The notes beneath the pieces are model-generated. The model saw only the letters and a list, made by a program, of their open reading frames with translations, made no database searches and had not been told where the DNA came from. This document shows, piece after piece, positions 43,796-53,041 of a stretch of 64,000 bases of DNA. The DNA is from JAANXG01 sp963731035 (GTDB taxonomy: Bacteria; Pseudomonadota; Gammaproteobacteria; Arenicellales; JAANXG01), in assembly GCA_963731035.1 (NCBI GenBank), contig CAVSUY010000022.1, positions 62,001 through 126,000 of the forward strand, given 5' to 3'. A program made the translations under genes and the position numbers. Positions within the stretch are counted from its first letter, which is position 1, and each line of letters opens with the position of its first letter.

Positions 43796-44896
43796 TCAGG
43801 ACCGGCGCCACCTCAGCCTGGGGAGGGGAACCAACGGCAGGTTCCGCGCCCTGCGGTAGAACAGGACCAGCGCGATGAACAGGAACGCTCCGTGGATGGC
43901 CCACAGGCCGATTCTGGGGTCGAGGTCGCCCTTGCTGATCATGCCGACGGCGAAGCCCAGTAAGTTCGCGTAAACGAAGTAAGAAAGGAACGCCAGGATC
44001 ATGCCCGGCAGCTGACTCTGGCGGGGAGGCGTAAAGCTGAACGTAAGAGCGAGCAGTCCGAGAACCGGTACCACCAGCACCTTGGAGATGCGCCATTGCA
44101 ATTCGCTGACCAGGATGGGATTCGAGTCACCGGCGATCACCAGGGTCGATCTGCCTATCACCGGCCCGCGCACCGGTCGTGGCTCCTCCGGCTCTATGCG
44201 GAGCGCGTAGGTCTCGAAATCGACGATGCGATAGTCAGGCTGCCCCGGCCGCCCCTCATAGCGGGTGCCGTTGGTCAGAACCAGAAACTTGTCGCCGGTC
44301 AGCTTGTCGGTGCGCGCAAACGCGTACTTGCTGACCACCACCCCTTCCTTGCCGAACGACGACTTGTACACGAACACGTTCTCATAGCGATTCGCCTCCT
44401 TGTCGTAATGCTCCACGAAGTACACACCGCGACCCTGCCGGGTCTCCATGAAGACCCCCGGAACCACTCCGCTGATGTCATCATGGCTACGGTAGTCCAT
44501 CTCGATCTTCCAGCCGGCCATGTTCGCCTTCGGGGTGAGATAGAACGAAAACGCGGCGACGATGGCGCCCATGATGAGCACCAGCACAGCAAGGGGTTTC
44601 AGGAAGTTGAACAGGCTGACCCCGCAGGCGGACAGGACCGCCATCTCGTTTTCGCGGCTCCAGCGGCCCATCACCATGAGGATTGCGATATACAACATCA
44701 ACGGCAGTATGACGTCGGCGTAGGCCACCAGCTTCAGCAGCAGCAGGACCAGGATGCTGTGGACCGGGATATCGCCGTGCGCCGCCTGTTGCAGGAAGCC
44801 CAGCACGCGCATGACCAGGAAAATCGACACGATCACCACGGTCACGGCGCCGCTGGTGCGCAGCACTTCGCTGACCATGGCTCGGTTAATAATCAT
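43796..44896 (-). CDS. lptF: LPS export ABC transporter permease LptF
   Basis: 366 residues. Opening MIINRAMVSEVLRTSGAVTV, the coupling region ENEMAVLSACGVSLFNFLKP (about 80-100), a periplasmic domain, and three closing helices are typical of LptF. It acts with LptG and LptB in LPS export. The start at 44896 is chosen because homologues begin at this point; the frame extends upstream to 44962. It is divergent from pepA, the usual gammaproteobacterial arrangement. Confidence 0.93.
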   Translation of the reverse strand: MIINRAMVSEVLRTSGAVTVVIVSIFLVMRVLGFLQQAAHGDIPVHSILVLLLLKLVAYADVILPLMLYIAILMVMGRWSRENEMAVLSACGVSLFNFLKPLAVLVLIMGAIVAAFSFYLTPKANMAGWKIEMDYRSHDDISGVVPGVFMETRQGRGVYFVEHYDKEANRYENVFVYKSSFGKEGVVVSKYAFARTDKLTGDKFLVLTNGTRYEGRPGQPDYRIVDFETYALRIEPEEPRPVRGPVIGRSTLVIAGDSNPILVSELQWRISKVLVVPVLGLLALTFSFTPPRQSQLPGMILAFLSYFVYANLLGFAVGMISKGDLDPRIGLWAIHGAFLFIALVLFYRRARNLPLVPLPRLRWRRS

Positions 44897-45122
44897 GCGC
44901 GCGACGAGGGAGCTCTTGGATGACTGAATCCAGGGTTGTCCTGCGAGGAGTCCGGCGGACATTCGAAACGAGCTATCCTACCGCTTTCCGTGCGCCGCGT
45001 CCGCGACACGTTCCTGCCCGGCGCCGCCGGGCCAAACACCCCTCGCCTGTTCACCCCAATGATACATAACCCGATACCGCTTGTGAGTCGGAACGATGCC
45101 GGATTCCGCGACCCGCCGCGCT

Positions 45123-45151
45123 TTGACAACGCACACACGACAACGGAGAAT
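45123..45151 (+). promoter_or_regulatory. Predicted promoter of pepA-holC
   Basis: Perfect TTGACA at 45123-45128, a 17-base spacer, and GAGAAT (four of six) at 45146-45151, 32 bases before the pepA start. Confidence 0.45.
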
Positions 45152-45183
45152 CCAGACTTCATGCGTAATTCTACAAAGCGACC

Positions 45184-46680
45184 ATGAAAATAACCGTCAA
45201 GGCCTGCAATCCGGATGCCCAGAAGGCGCATTGCGCCGTCATCGGCCTCACCGACTCCCGCACCCTGTCCGATTTCACCAAAATGGTCGACCAGGCGATG
45301 GGCGGCGCGCTGAAGAAGCGCGTGGCCTCTGGCGATGTCACCGGCAAGAAGAACCAGGTTGCCACGCTCTATGAACCGACGGGCCTGGCCTGCGACCGCC
45401 TGGTGATCGTGGGTTTCGGCAAGCGCAACAAGCTGAGCCTGGCGGACTATCGCAAGGTTTGCCGTCGGGCGGCGGAAGCGGTCCGCAACAGCGGCTGCCG
45501 GAACGTATCTCTGTGGCTGCCCGAGATGGAGGTCAGGCAGGCGGACATCGAACAGACCAGCCGCCACCTCACTGAAGCGCTGCTCGACGCCTGGTATCGG
45601 TTTGACGAATTGAAGAGCGAGCCGGGCGACGACAAGGCGCCGCAGCAGGTCACTATATGCGTGTCCGACAAACGCCACCTGAACAAAACCAAGGCCGGCG
45701 TAAGAGTCGGCGAAGCCGTCGGCCACGGCATGCAGGCTGCCCGCCGGCTGGCGGACCTGCCCGGCAACATTTGTACCCCCGCGTTCCTGGCGAGCGAGGC
45801 GCGCAAGCTGCAGCGCAGCCATAAGCTGAAGATTCATGTCCTGGACGACAAGGACATGAAGCGCCTGGGCATGGGCGCGCTGCTGTCTGTGGCCCGGGGC
45901 AGCCGGCAGTCGCCGCGGCTGATCACGATGGAGTACAGCGGCGGCAAGAAGTCGGATGCGCCTGTCGCACTGGTCGGCAAGGGCATCACATTCGACGCCG
46001 GCGGCATTTCCATCAAGCCCGCCGCCGCTATGGATGAGATGAAGTACGACATGTGCGGTGCCGCGAGTGTGTTCGGAGCGTTGATCGCGGCCTCGGAGCT
46101 GAATCTGCCGGTAAACGTGGTGGGCGTGATCCCCAGTGCCGAGAACCTGCCGGACGGCAATGCCAACAAGCCCGGTGACATCGTCAAGAGCATGTCCGGG
46201 CAAACCGTCGAGGTTCTCAACACGGACGCCGAGGGGCGGCTTATACTGTGCGACGCCTTGACCTACACCGCCCAGTACAAGCCGGACGTCGTCATCGACA
46301 TCGCCACCCTTACCGGCGCCTGCGTGGTGGCCCTCGGCCACTACGCGAGCGGGCTCATGACTAACAACCAGAGGCTTGGCGACCAGATCGTTCAGGCCGG
46401 TGAACGCAGCCTCGACCGCGTCTGGAAGCTGCCCTTATGGGACGACTACCAGGCATCCCTGGACAGCAATTTCGCCGACATGGCCAACATTGGTGGACGG
46501 TCCGCCGGCGCCATCACCGCCGGCTGCTTTCTGTCGCGATTCACCAAGGAGTTCAAGTGGGCGCACCTGGATATCGCCGGCACAGCCTGGAACAGCGGCG
46601 GCAAGGACAAGGGTGCCACGGGCCGCGTCGTGCCCCTGCTGTCCCAGTACCTGATCGATCGCAGCCCGAAACGCCGGTGA
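45184..46680 (+). CDS. pepA: Leucyl aminopeptidase (M17)
   Basis: 498 residues. The M17 catalytic half contains VGKGITFDAGGISIKP (metal-binding Lys and Asp), MKYDMCGAASV, and the family signature NTDAEGRLIL. The N-terminal half is the regulatory macro-like domain. It removes N-terminal residues from peptides as a two-metal hexamer; in E. coli PepA also binds DNA. First gene of a unit with holC, whose start overlaps its stop, and divergent from lptFG. Confidence 0.95.
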   Translation: MKITVKACNPDAQKAHCAVIGLTDSRTLSDFTKMVDQAMGGALKKRVASGDVTGKKNQVATLYEPTGLACDRLVIVGFGKRNKLSLADYRKVCRRAAEAVRNSGCRNVSLWLPEMEVRQADIEQTSRHLTEALLDAWYRFDELKSEPGDDKAPQQVTICVSDKRHLNKTKAGVRVGEAVGHGMQAARRLADLPGNICTPAFLASEARKLQRSHKLKIHVLDDKDMKRLGMGALLSVARGSRQSPRLITMEYSGGKKSDAPVALVGKGITFDAGGISIKPAAAMDEMKYDMCGAASVFGALIAASELNLPVNVVGVIPSAENLPDGNANKPGDIVKSMSGQTVEVLNTDAEGRLILCDALTYTAQYKPDVVIDIATLTGACVVALGHYASGLMTNNQRLGDQIVQAGERSLDRVWKLPLWDDYQASLDSNFADMANIGGRSAGAITAGCFLSRFTKEFKWAHLDIAGTAWNSGGKDKGATGRVVPLLSQYLIDRSPKRR

Positions 46681-47108
46681 CATTGGAGCGCGTTGACTTC
46701 TACGTGTTGAACCAGAGTGTGCCGGACGGCAAGCTGCGGGCGGCCTGCCGCCTGGCCAGGAAGGCCGTCGCCCAAGGCTACACGGCTTATGTGCGGATCG
46801 CCGATTCACAGACGGCCGCGCGTCTCGACGACCTGATGTGGACCTTCGATCAGGGCAGCTTCGTTCCCCACGCGCGGGACGGCGGCGGCGAGCCGGCACC
46901 CGTGGTCATCGGTCCCAACGCGCCTGGAGAGACGCCGCCGGACCTTCTCATCTCGCTGGCGGACCAAGTGCCCGAGTATCTCGATGCGTATCGACGCATC
47001 GCCGAGATCGTGGACCACACCGACACCGAAAGGCAGCTGGCACGGGAACGGTACAAGGTCTACAAGGACCGTGGCTGCCAATTGGAAACCCATCACATCA
47101 ACCCTTGA
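46677..47108 (+). CDS. holC: DNA polymerase III chi subunit
   Basis: 143 residues matching HolC: VDFYVLNQSVPDGKLRAACRLARKAVAQGY (in parts) at the N-terminus, DDLMWTFDQGSFVPHA (about 47-62) and the late YKVYKDRGCQLETHHI. Chi links the clamp loader (through psi) to single-stranded-DNA-binding protein. The GTG start overlaps the pepA stop (GTGA), and the pepA-holC-x-valS order is conserved in related bacteria. Confidence 0.92.
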   Translation: MTLERVDFYVLNQSVPDGKLRAACRLARKAVAQGYTAYVRIADSQTAARLDDLMWTFDQGSFVPHARDGGGEPAPVVIGPNAPGETPPDLLISLADQVPEYLDAYRRIAEIVDHTDTERQLARERYKVYKDRGCQLETHHINP

Positions 47109-47114
47109 ACCATC

Positions 47115-48581
47115 ATGTGGTTTAAACGGCGAAAGAAATCCGAACAGGACCATGCGCTGTCCCAGTCGCTGAAGTCTCTGCAGACCCTGCTCAACGACAC
47201 AGGCCGGGTGGAACCCAGTCTGCAACGCCCCGATCCCGGGGCCGGGCACGAGGACGCCGAGAGTGACGGGGCACGCCGCCAGCCGCGCCTGTCTAGCCGG
47301 GAAGATTCGAACGGGGTCGATGAAGAACGCGGCGACGTGCGCCTCGGGAGCCCTGCCGGGTCCGCCCCCGCGACGTCCGATTCCGGCAACCGCTGGCAAG
47401 ACCTGAACCTGAGCTTCGACGCCGAGTCCGTCGTGCCACGGCCGCGCCGCGGCAGCCAGGATGACGAGCAGTCCCGGGACCATTCTCCCGAGTCCCAGCC
47501 GGCTCCCCAGGAAGCACCGGCCGACACCGAGCCGACCGACGAAGCCGCGCATGCCGACGAAGCCGAGCATGCCGACGAAGCCGAGCATGCCGACGAAGCC
47601 GAGCGTGCCGACGAGGCCGAGCACGCCGACGAGGCCGAGCACGCCGACGAGGCCGAGCACGCCGACGAGGCCGCGCACGCCGACGAGGCCGAGCATGCCG
47701 ACGAGGCCGAGCACGCAGATCATGCCGAGAATGAAGCGTCCGCCGAGGAATCCCCTGCACGGCCGGCGGCTCCCGAGCCGAAACCCGGCCACGACACCGA
47801 GGAACCGGAAGGCTTAATAATCGAGGACTACGGCAGCCGCCCGGCGCTCGGGCCTGTCTTGGACCCGGATGCCCGCGAGGCGATAGACCAGCCCTCGGCA
47901 TTGGATCTCAACGAGTTTGCCGGACCGAATCCGGGGGAGCCCGAGCTGGAGATCGATCTGGATACGGACGACGAGGAAACGGCGGCGGCCGCATCAGCGC
48001 CGGTGGAAACGTCCGCTTCCGAGGAAATCCCGAGTGAGATCGAGGGCGAGGTGGAAGAAATCGAAGTGCTGGCGCTGCCCGATAACGGCCTGGCCGAGGA
48101 CGAACTGGAGGTCGAGCCCGCCAGCCCGGCACCTTCGCCGCCGGAGGAACCGGAAGAAGACCAGCTGCACCTGGAACTCGAACCGACGGTCGTGAACGAA
48201 GACGACATCCCGACGCTCACCGATATCATCTACGTGCCGGACGAACCCGCTGCGAAAGCACCCGCGCCCGAGCCCCAGGCCGCGCCCGAAGCCCAAGCCC
48301 CGCCCGAAGCCCAGGCCCCGCCCGAAGCCCAGGCCCCGCCCGAAACCCAGGCCCCGCCCGAAGCCCAGGTCTCACTCAAGCCGGTTCCCTCGGTCGAGCC
48401 GGAGCCCGGCCCGATACCCGAACCGGGCCCTGGACCCGATGAATCGCCCTACGACCAGGACATAGAGCGATGCCTCGAGCGCCTGCGGGTACGCTTGCAG
48501 TTGATGGGCCTGGGCGTGCTGTCCGCGGCGCAGGAGAAAGAACTGCACGACACGCTGGTCGAGTTCCTCGACGACAGATAA
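47115..48581 (+). CDS. Acidic, His-rich repeat protein between holC and valS
   Basis: 488 residues, not a recognised family. A basic start (MWFKRRKKSEQDHALSQSLK) is followed by a long disordered acidic region. It holds two blocks of six-residue repeats: eleven units of the ADEAEH type (DNA 47535-47732) and six of the PPEAQA type (48264-48371). The only part that looks folded is the last 45 residues (DIERCLERLRVRLQLMGLGV onward), which look helical. Related genomes carry an uncharacterised gene in this slot, so the ends may be conserved and the middle expandable. The His/Asp/Glu repeats could bind metal ions (inference). It starts 6 bases after holC, so it is probably co-transcribed. Confidence 0.75.
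   Translation: MWFKRRKKSEQDHALSQSLKSLQTLLNDTGRVEPSLQRPDPGAGHEDAESDGARRQPRLSSREDSNGVDEERGDVRLGSPAGSAPATSDSGNRWQDLNLSFDAESVVPRPRRGSQDDEQSRDHSPESQPAPQEAPADTEPTDEAAHADEAEHADEAEHADEAERADEAEHADEAEHADEAEHADEAAHADEAEHADEAEHADHAENEASAEESPARPAAPEPKPGHDTEEPEGLIIEDYGSRPALGPVLDPDAREAIDQPSALDLNEFAGPNPGEPELEIDLDTDDEETAAAASAPVETSASEEIPSEIEGEVEEIEVLALPDNGLAEDELEVEPASPAPSPPEEPEEDQLHLELEPTVVNEDDIPTLTDIIYVPDEPAAKAPAPEPQAAPEAQAPPEAQAPPEAQAPPETQAPPEAQVSLKPVPSVEPEPGPIPEPGPGPDESPYDQDIERCLERLRVRLQLMGLGVLSAAQEKELHDTLVEFLDDR
47535..47732 (+). repeat. 18-bp tandem repeat, 11 units, encoding ADEAEH
   Basis: Eleven in-frame 18-base units, consensus GCCGACGAGGCCGAGCAC. The first four use mostly GAA and CAT, the next six mostly GAG and CAC, which suggests two rounds of expansion. 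The last unit (ADHAEN) is degenerate. Confidence 0.9.
48264..48371 (+). repeat. 18-bp tandem repeat, 6 units, encoding PPEAQA
   Basis: Six in-frame 18-base units, consensus CCGCCCGAAGCCCAGGCC, in the same gene as the ADEAEH block and with the same period. Variants: APEPQA and APEAQA first, one PPETQA, and PPEAQV last. Confidence 0.88.
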
Positions 48582-48676
48582 CGAGCCGCGGTTCGGTTCT
48601 GTTTGGTACCCGCTCCCGTTTACAATCGGGAAAGCCCTGCCGTTTTCTCGAGCCGGGTCTTCGCTCTTCCCGGTTG

Positions 48677-48688
48677 CACGCATGCGTG
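48677..48688. promoter_or_regulatory. Perfect palindrome CACGCATGCGTG upstream of valS
   Basis: Twelve-base perfect palindrome in the gap before valS, about 40 bases upstream of the -10 box at 48729. It could be an operator; no regulator is assigned. Confidence 0.3.
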
Positions 48689-48728
48689 GGTACCAAATGG
48701 GCCGTGCCGGGGCTGCATTCCATTGCAG

Positions 48729-48734
48729 TATAAT
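48729..48734 (+). promoter_or_regulatory. Consensus -10 box (TATAAT) of valS
   Basis: Perfect TATAAT with a predicted start near 48741, 25-43 bases before the candidate valS starts. No strong -35 at the right distance. It suggests valS has its own promoter in addition to read-through from pepA-holC. Confidence 0.45.
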
Positions 48735-48783
48735 TGCGCGTTCGTCTGCAGCGATCCGTTCACCGATGACTCAACGGCCATCC

Positions 48784-51582
48784 ATGCCACACAAGAATCT
48801 CGAAAAAACCTACGATCCCCGCGACCTGGAACAGGACACCTACCGCCAGTGGGAAGAGGCCGGACTGTTCGCCCCCAGGGGAAACGGCACGCCTTACTGC
48901 ATAATGATCCCGCCGCCGAACGTCACCGGCAGCCTGCACATGGGCCACGCCTTCCAGGACACCGTCATGGACCTGCTGATCCGCTATCACCGCATGCGCG
49001 GAGACCGGACGCTGTGGCAGGCCGGCACCGATCACGCGGGCATCGCCACCCAGATGGTGGTGGAACGCCGGCTCGAGGAAGAAAGCAAGACCCGCCACGA
49101 CATCGGCCGCGAGGCGTTCGTCAGGCGCGTGTGGGAGTGGAAAGGCGAGTCCGGCGGCACCATCACCCGTCAGCTCAGGCGCATGGGCGCTTCTCTGGAC
49201 TGGTCCCGGGAGCGCTTCACCATGGACGACGGACTGTCGCACGCGGTCCAGGAAGTGTTCATCCGCCTGTACGACGAGGGGCTGATCTACAGGGGCAAGC
49301 GGCTGGTCAACTGGGACCCCAAACTACACACCGCCGTATCGGACCTGGAAGTGGTGTCGGAGGAGGAAGACGGGCACCTTTGGCATCTGCGTTATCCCCT
49401 GGTCGGCCGTCCCGGGGAATACGTGACGGTCGCCACCACCCGCCCGGAGACCATGCTCGGCGATACCGCCGTGGCGGTGCACCCCGACGACGAGCGCTAC
49501 CAGCAACTGGTGGGAGCGCAAGTGCTCCTGCCGCTGGCAGAGCGCGAGATACCCGTCATCGCCGACGACTACGTCGATCCGGAGTTCGGCTCCGGTTGCC
49601 TCAAGATCACGCCGGCCCACGACTTCAACGACTACGAGGTCGCGCGCCGTCACGACCTGCCCATGGTCAACGTCCTGACGGTGGACGCCGCAATCGACCT
49701 GCCCGGCAGTCCGTACCACGGCCTGGACCGGTTCGAGGCGCGTGAAAGGATTGTCCATGATCTCGAGGCCCGGCATCTGGTCGAGCGCGTCGAGCCTCAT
49801 CGTCACACGATTCCCCGGGGAGACCGCTCCGGGGTAGTGATCGAGCCCTACCTCACCAACCAGTGGTTCGTGAAAGCAGCCCCGCTGGCGGAGGCGTCGA
49901 TCAGGGCAGTCGAGGACGGGCGCATCCGTTTCGTACCGGACAACTGGCGACACACATTCTTCGAATGGATGCGCAACATCCAGGACTGGTGCATCTCCCG
50001 CCAGATCTGGTGGGGTCACAGGGTCCCGGCGTGGTACGACGATGCAGGCAATATCTACGTCGCCCGCGACCAGCAACAGGCCCGCGAGCAAGCGAAGGCC
50101 AGGCACGGAGGAGACGTCGAGCTGCGGCGCGACGAGGATGTGCTGGACACTTGGTTCTCCTCGGCTCTGTGGCCGTTTTCCACCCTGGGCTGGCCCGAGC
50201 AGACGCCGTTCCTCAAGATCTTCTACCCCACCAGTGTGCTGGTCACGGGCTTCGACATCATCTTCTTCTGGGTCGCACGGATGATCATGTTCGGTCTGAA
50301 GTTCATGGACGACGAAGTGCCTTTCCACGAGGTCTACGTCCACGGTCTGGTGCGCGACGGCCACGGCCAGAAGATGTCCAAGTCCAAGGGGAACATACTC
50401 GACCCCCTGGATCTGATCGACGGGATCGATCTGGACTCCCTCGTCAGGAAGCGCACCACCGGGCTGATGCAGCCCAAGATGGCGGCGGCCATCGCGGAAG
50501 CCACGCGCCAGGAATTTCCGGATGGCATCTCCGCCTACGGCACCGATGCACTGCGGTTCACCTTCGCCTCGCTGGCCACCACCGGCCGCAATATCAACTT
50601 CGACCTCGGCCGCATCGGCGGCAACCGCAACTTCTGCAACAAGCTATGGAACGCCGCGCGCTACGTTCTGATGAACACCACTGACGGGGAATGCGGGGGC
50701 GCATATATCGAGGCGGACCGCCTCAGTGTCGCGGACCGCTGGATTATCGCCAGGCTGCAACAGGTAGCACACGAGGTGCACGGGGCCGTCGCCGGCTACC
50801 GCTTCGACAACATGGCCCGGGTGCTGCAAGGCTTCCTGTGGGACGAGTACTGCAGCTGGTACCTGGAACTGAGTAAAGTGGTGTTGAACAACCCGGCCAC
50901 ACCCAAAGCGGAGCTGCGGGCGACGCGGCAAACCATGCTCCATGTCCTGGAGGCCAGCCTGCGGCTGCTCCATCCGATCATGCCGTTCATTACCGAGGTG
51001 CTCTGGCAAAGGCTGGTCCCGGTTGCCGGCATCGACGGCAGCAGCATCATGATCCAACCGCTCCCCTATTCGCGGGATGAATTGATCGATGCCGAGGCCC
51101 TCGCCGAGCTGACCTGGGTTCAAAACGTGATCGGTGCAGTGCGCAATATCCGTGGGGAAATGAACATCGATCCTTCTCAGCGGGTGCCGGTGCTATTGAT
51201 GGGCTTGTCCAGGCGCGAGCGGGCGTACCTCTCCGCCAATCGAGAGTTTCTGATGCGCTTCGGCAGGTTCAAGTCTGTCGAGACGGCGCCGGACGGCGCC
51301 CCGACGGAAGGCTCCGCTACCGCCCTGGTGGGTGGGGCGACAGTGTTGGTGCCCTTGGGCGACATCATCGACAAGCAGGTGGAGCTGGGGCGACTGCACA
51401 AGGAGCTCACCCAGATGGACAGGGATCTGCAACGCACGCGCGGCAAGCTCGACAACCCGGGTTTCGTGCAGAAAGCGCCCCGGGATGTCGTCGACAAGGA
51501 GCGCGCCCGCCTGGAAGACTTGACCCAGGCGGTGGCAAAGATCCAGGGCCAGATGAAGAAGGTCGACGCCCTGCCGGACTGA
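48784..51582 (+). CDS. valS: Valyl-tRNA synthetase
   Basis: 932 residues. Class I motifs: PPPNVTGSLHMGHAF (HIGH-type, near residue 45) and GQKMSKSKGN (near 530). An editing domain lies between them (about 190-340, with VATTRPETMLGDTAVAVHP), then the anticodon-binding domain and a C-terminal coiled coil (about 855-925; VELGRLHKELTQMDRDLQR) that clamps tRNA-Val. It charges tRNA-Val with valine. The ATG at 48784 sits closest to the conserved EKTYDP; the ATG at 48766 is also possible. Confidence 0.96.
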   Translation: MPHKNLEKTYDPRDLEQDTYRQWEEAGLFAPRGNGTPYCIMIPPPNVTGSLHMGHAFQDTVMDLLIRYHRMRGDRTLWQAGTDHAGIATQMVVERRLEEESKTRHDIGREAFVRRVWEWKGESGGTITRQLRRMGASLDWSRERFTMDDGLSHAVQEVFIRLYDEGLIYRGKRLVNWDPKLHTAVSDLEVVSEEEDGHLWHLRYPLVGRPGEYVTVATTRPETMLGDTAVAVHPDDERYQQLVGAQVLLPLAEREIPVIADDYVDPEFGSGCLKITPAHDFNDYEVARRHDLPMVNVLTVDAAIDLPGSPYHGLDRFEARERIVHDLEARHLVERVEPHRHTIPRGDRSGVVIEPYLTNQWFVKAAPLAEASIRAVEDGRIRFVPDNWRHTFFEWMRNIQDWCISRQIWWGHRVPAWYDDAGNIYVARDQQQAREQAKARHGGDVELRRDEDVLDTWFSSALWPFSTLGWPEQTPFLKIFYPTSVLVTGFDIIFFWVARMIMFGLKFMDDEVPFHEVYVHGLVRDGHGQKMSKSKGNILDPLDLIDGIDLDSLVRKRTTGLMQPKMAAAIAEATRQEFPDGISAYGTDALRFTFASLATTGRNINFDLGRIGGNRNFCNKLWNAARYVLMNTTDGECGGAYIEADRLSVADRWIIARLQQVAHEVHGAVAGYRFDNMARVLQGFLWDEYCSWYLELSKVVLNNPATPKAELRATRQTMLHVLEASLRLLHPIMPFITEVLWQRLVPVAGIDGSSIMIQPLPYSRDELIDAEALAELTWVQNVIGAVRNIRGEMNIDPSQRVPVLLMGLSRRERAYLSANREFLMRFGRFKSVETAPDGAPTEGSATALVGGATVLVPLGDIIDKQVELGRLHKELTQMDRDLQRTRGKLDNPGFVQKAPRDVVDKERARLEDLTQAVAKIQGQMKKVDALPD

Positions 51583-51621
51583 GCCCCCCATGCGGCGCCC
51601 GGTGAGGTCAGGCGGCGGGAT

Positions 51622-51966
51622 CTACGCCAGCCGGGCGCCGTTCGGGACCTTGCGCTCCGGGACGGCGATGACCACGTGGCCGTCTTCCTGGTGGAAGCCG
51701 GTGAGAAGGAACTGCGAGCGCACGGGCCCTATCTGTTTGGTGGGAAAATTCACAACACCAAGGATCTGCCGTCCCTGAAGCTCTTCCTTGGTATACAGGT
51801 CCGCGATCCGGGCGCTGGTCTTGAGCTCGCCGATCTTCGGGCCAAAGTCCACGGTGACCTTGTAGGCGGGCTTGTGAGCCTCGGGAAAGTCCTCCACCCG
51901 GATGATGGTTCCCGCACAGAGCTTCACGCGCTCGAAATCGTCCCAGCTTATGGTTTCGTCAGTCAT
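51622..51966 (-). CDS. CsaA-like tRNA-binding-domain protein
   Basis: 114 residues, a single OB-fold tRNA-binding domain like those of CsaA and the C-terminus of MetRS. Conserved blocks are FERVKLCAGTIIRVEDFPEAHKPAYKV (in parts), SARIADLYTKEEL and GRQILGVVNFPTKQIGPV. CsaA proteins have been linked to protein export and chaperoning in Bacillus; in proteobacteria the role is unclear. It converges on valS with a 39-base gap, an interesting but possibly chance pairing with a synthetase. Confidence 0.85.
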   Translation of the reverse strand: MTDETISWDDFERVKLCAGTIIRVEDFPEAHKPAYKVTVDFGPKIGELKTSARIADLYTKEELQGRQILGVVNFPTKQIGPVRSQFLLTGFHQEDGHVVIAVPERKVPNGARLA

Positions 51967-52032
51967 ATCGCGGTTCGGAATTTCGGAGGGAAGTCCCGAT
52001 TGTTGTTGTCGGTCAGTGAAGACGGTGCCGGA

Positions 52033-52983
52033 TTATACCCACGGCAATCGATCCAGGTCGACATTTCCTCCGGAGAAGATCACCCCGACGCGGCCGCCGG
52101 CCGCGTCGACCTTGTCATGGAGCAGGGCCGCCATCGGTACCGCCGCGGAGGGTTCCACCACCAACTTCATGCGTGTCCAGACGAATCGCATGGCGTCCAC
52201 GATTTCCGATTCCTCCACGGTTACGACCTCATGGACATGGCGCGAGATGATTTGGAACGTCTTCTCCCCAACCGTCGTCAGCAGGCCGTCGGCGATGGAG
52301 GTTCCTCCGGGTACCGGGACGATGTGCCCCGCACGAAAGGACCGCCAGGCATCGTCCACTCCCTTCGGCTCCACACCGATCACTCGGGTGGAGGGATTGA
52401 GATAGTGCGCGGCAAGCGCCACACCGCTGATCAAACCGCCACCGCCGATTGGCACCACCACCAGGTCGAGGTTATCCACCTGCTCCAGCAGCTCCAGCCC
52501 CGCCGTGCCCTGGCCGGCGATAACGCGGTAGTCGTCGAAGGGATGAACCAGATGGGCTCCGGTGTCCCTGATCACGCGTTCGAGCACCTCCTGCCGATTG
52601 GCAGGGTCGCTGGAACAGTGGACGATGCGCCCACCATATCCCTGGACTGCTTCGATCTTCACCCGGGAAGCAGTCTCTGGCATCACGATATAGGCGGCGG
52701 CGCCGCGAACGCTCGCCGCCAGGGACAGTGCGGCCCCGTGGTTGCCGGAAGAGTGAGTGGCAACGCCGCGGGCAATCTGATCGTCACCCAGGGACAACAC
52801 GGCATTGGTCGCGCCCCGGATCTTGAACGCGCCGATCTTCTGCAGGTTCTCGCATTTGCAGAACACGGATGCGCCGGCGCGCTGATCGACGTGCCGGCTG
52901 GTCATGACCGGCGTGCGATGGATGTGGGGGATGATTCTGGTGTGCGCGGCCTGGATGTCCTCCAGGGAAGGAATGTTGCTCAC
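52033..52983 (-). CDS. Threonine/serine dehydratase or serine racemase-like PLP enzyme
   Basis: 316 residues, fold type II PLP enzyme. K54 in GAFKIRGA forms the Schiff base; SSGNHGAAL binds the substrate carboxylate; GGGGLISG holds the cofactor phosphate; FSGGNVDLDRL closes the C-terminus. There is no regulatory ACT domain, so this is the short catabolic form (threonine dehydratase) or a serine racemase; hydroxyaspartate dehydratase is a third option. Sequence alone does not separate them. It is a single minus-strand gene, with a pair of REP-like elements upstream. Confidence 0.82.
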   Translation of the reverse strand: MSNIPSLEDIQAAHTRIIPHIHRTPVMTSRHVDQRAGASVFCKCENLQKIGAFKIRGATNAVLSLGDDQIARGVATHSSGNHGAALSLAASVRGAAAYIVMPETASRVKIEAVQGYGGRIVHCSSDPANRQEVLERVIRDTGAHLVHPFDDYRVIAGQGTAGLELLEQVDNLDLVVVPIGGGGLISGVALAAHYLNPSTRVIGVEPKGVDDAWRSFRAGHIVPVPGGTSIADGLLTTVGEKTFQIISRHVHEVVTVEESEIVDAMRFVWTRMKLVVEPSAAVPMAALLHDKVDAAGGRVGVIFSGGNVDLDRLPWV

Positions 52984-53041
52984 GAAGCTCTACGGTGGAT
53001 GAAAGGACGGGTTGTGGAGGGTACTTCAAATCGGCGCTGGA

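Noticed and set aside
47535..48371. Tandem repeats as a CRISPR array
   Set aside because: Units are 18 bases, directly adjacent with no spacers, and in frame within a long coding region; they encode six-residue protein repeats.
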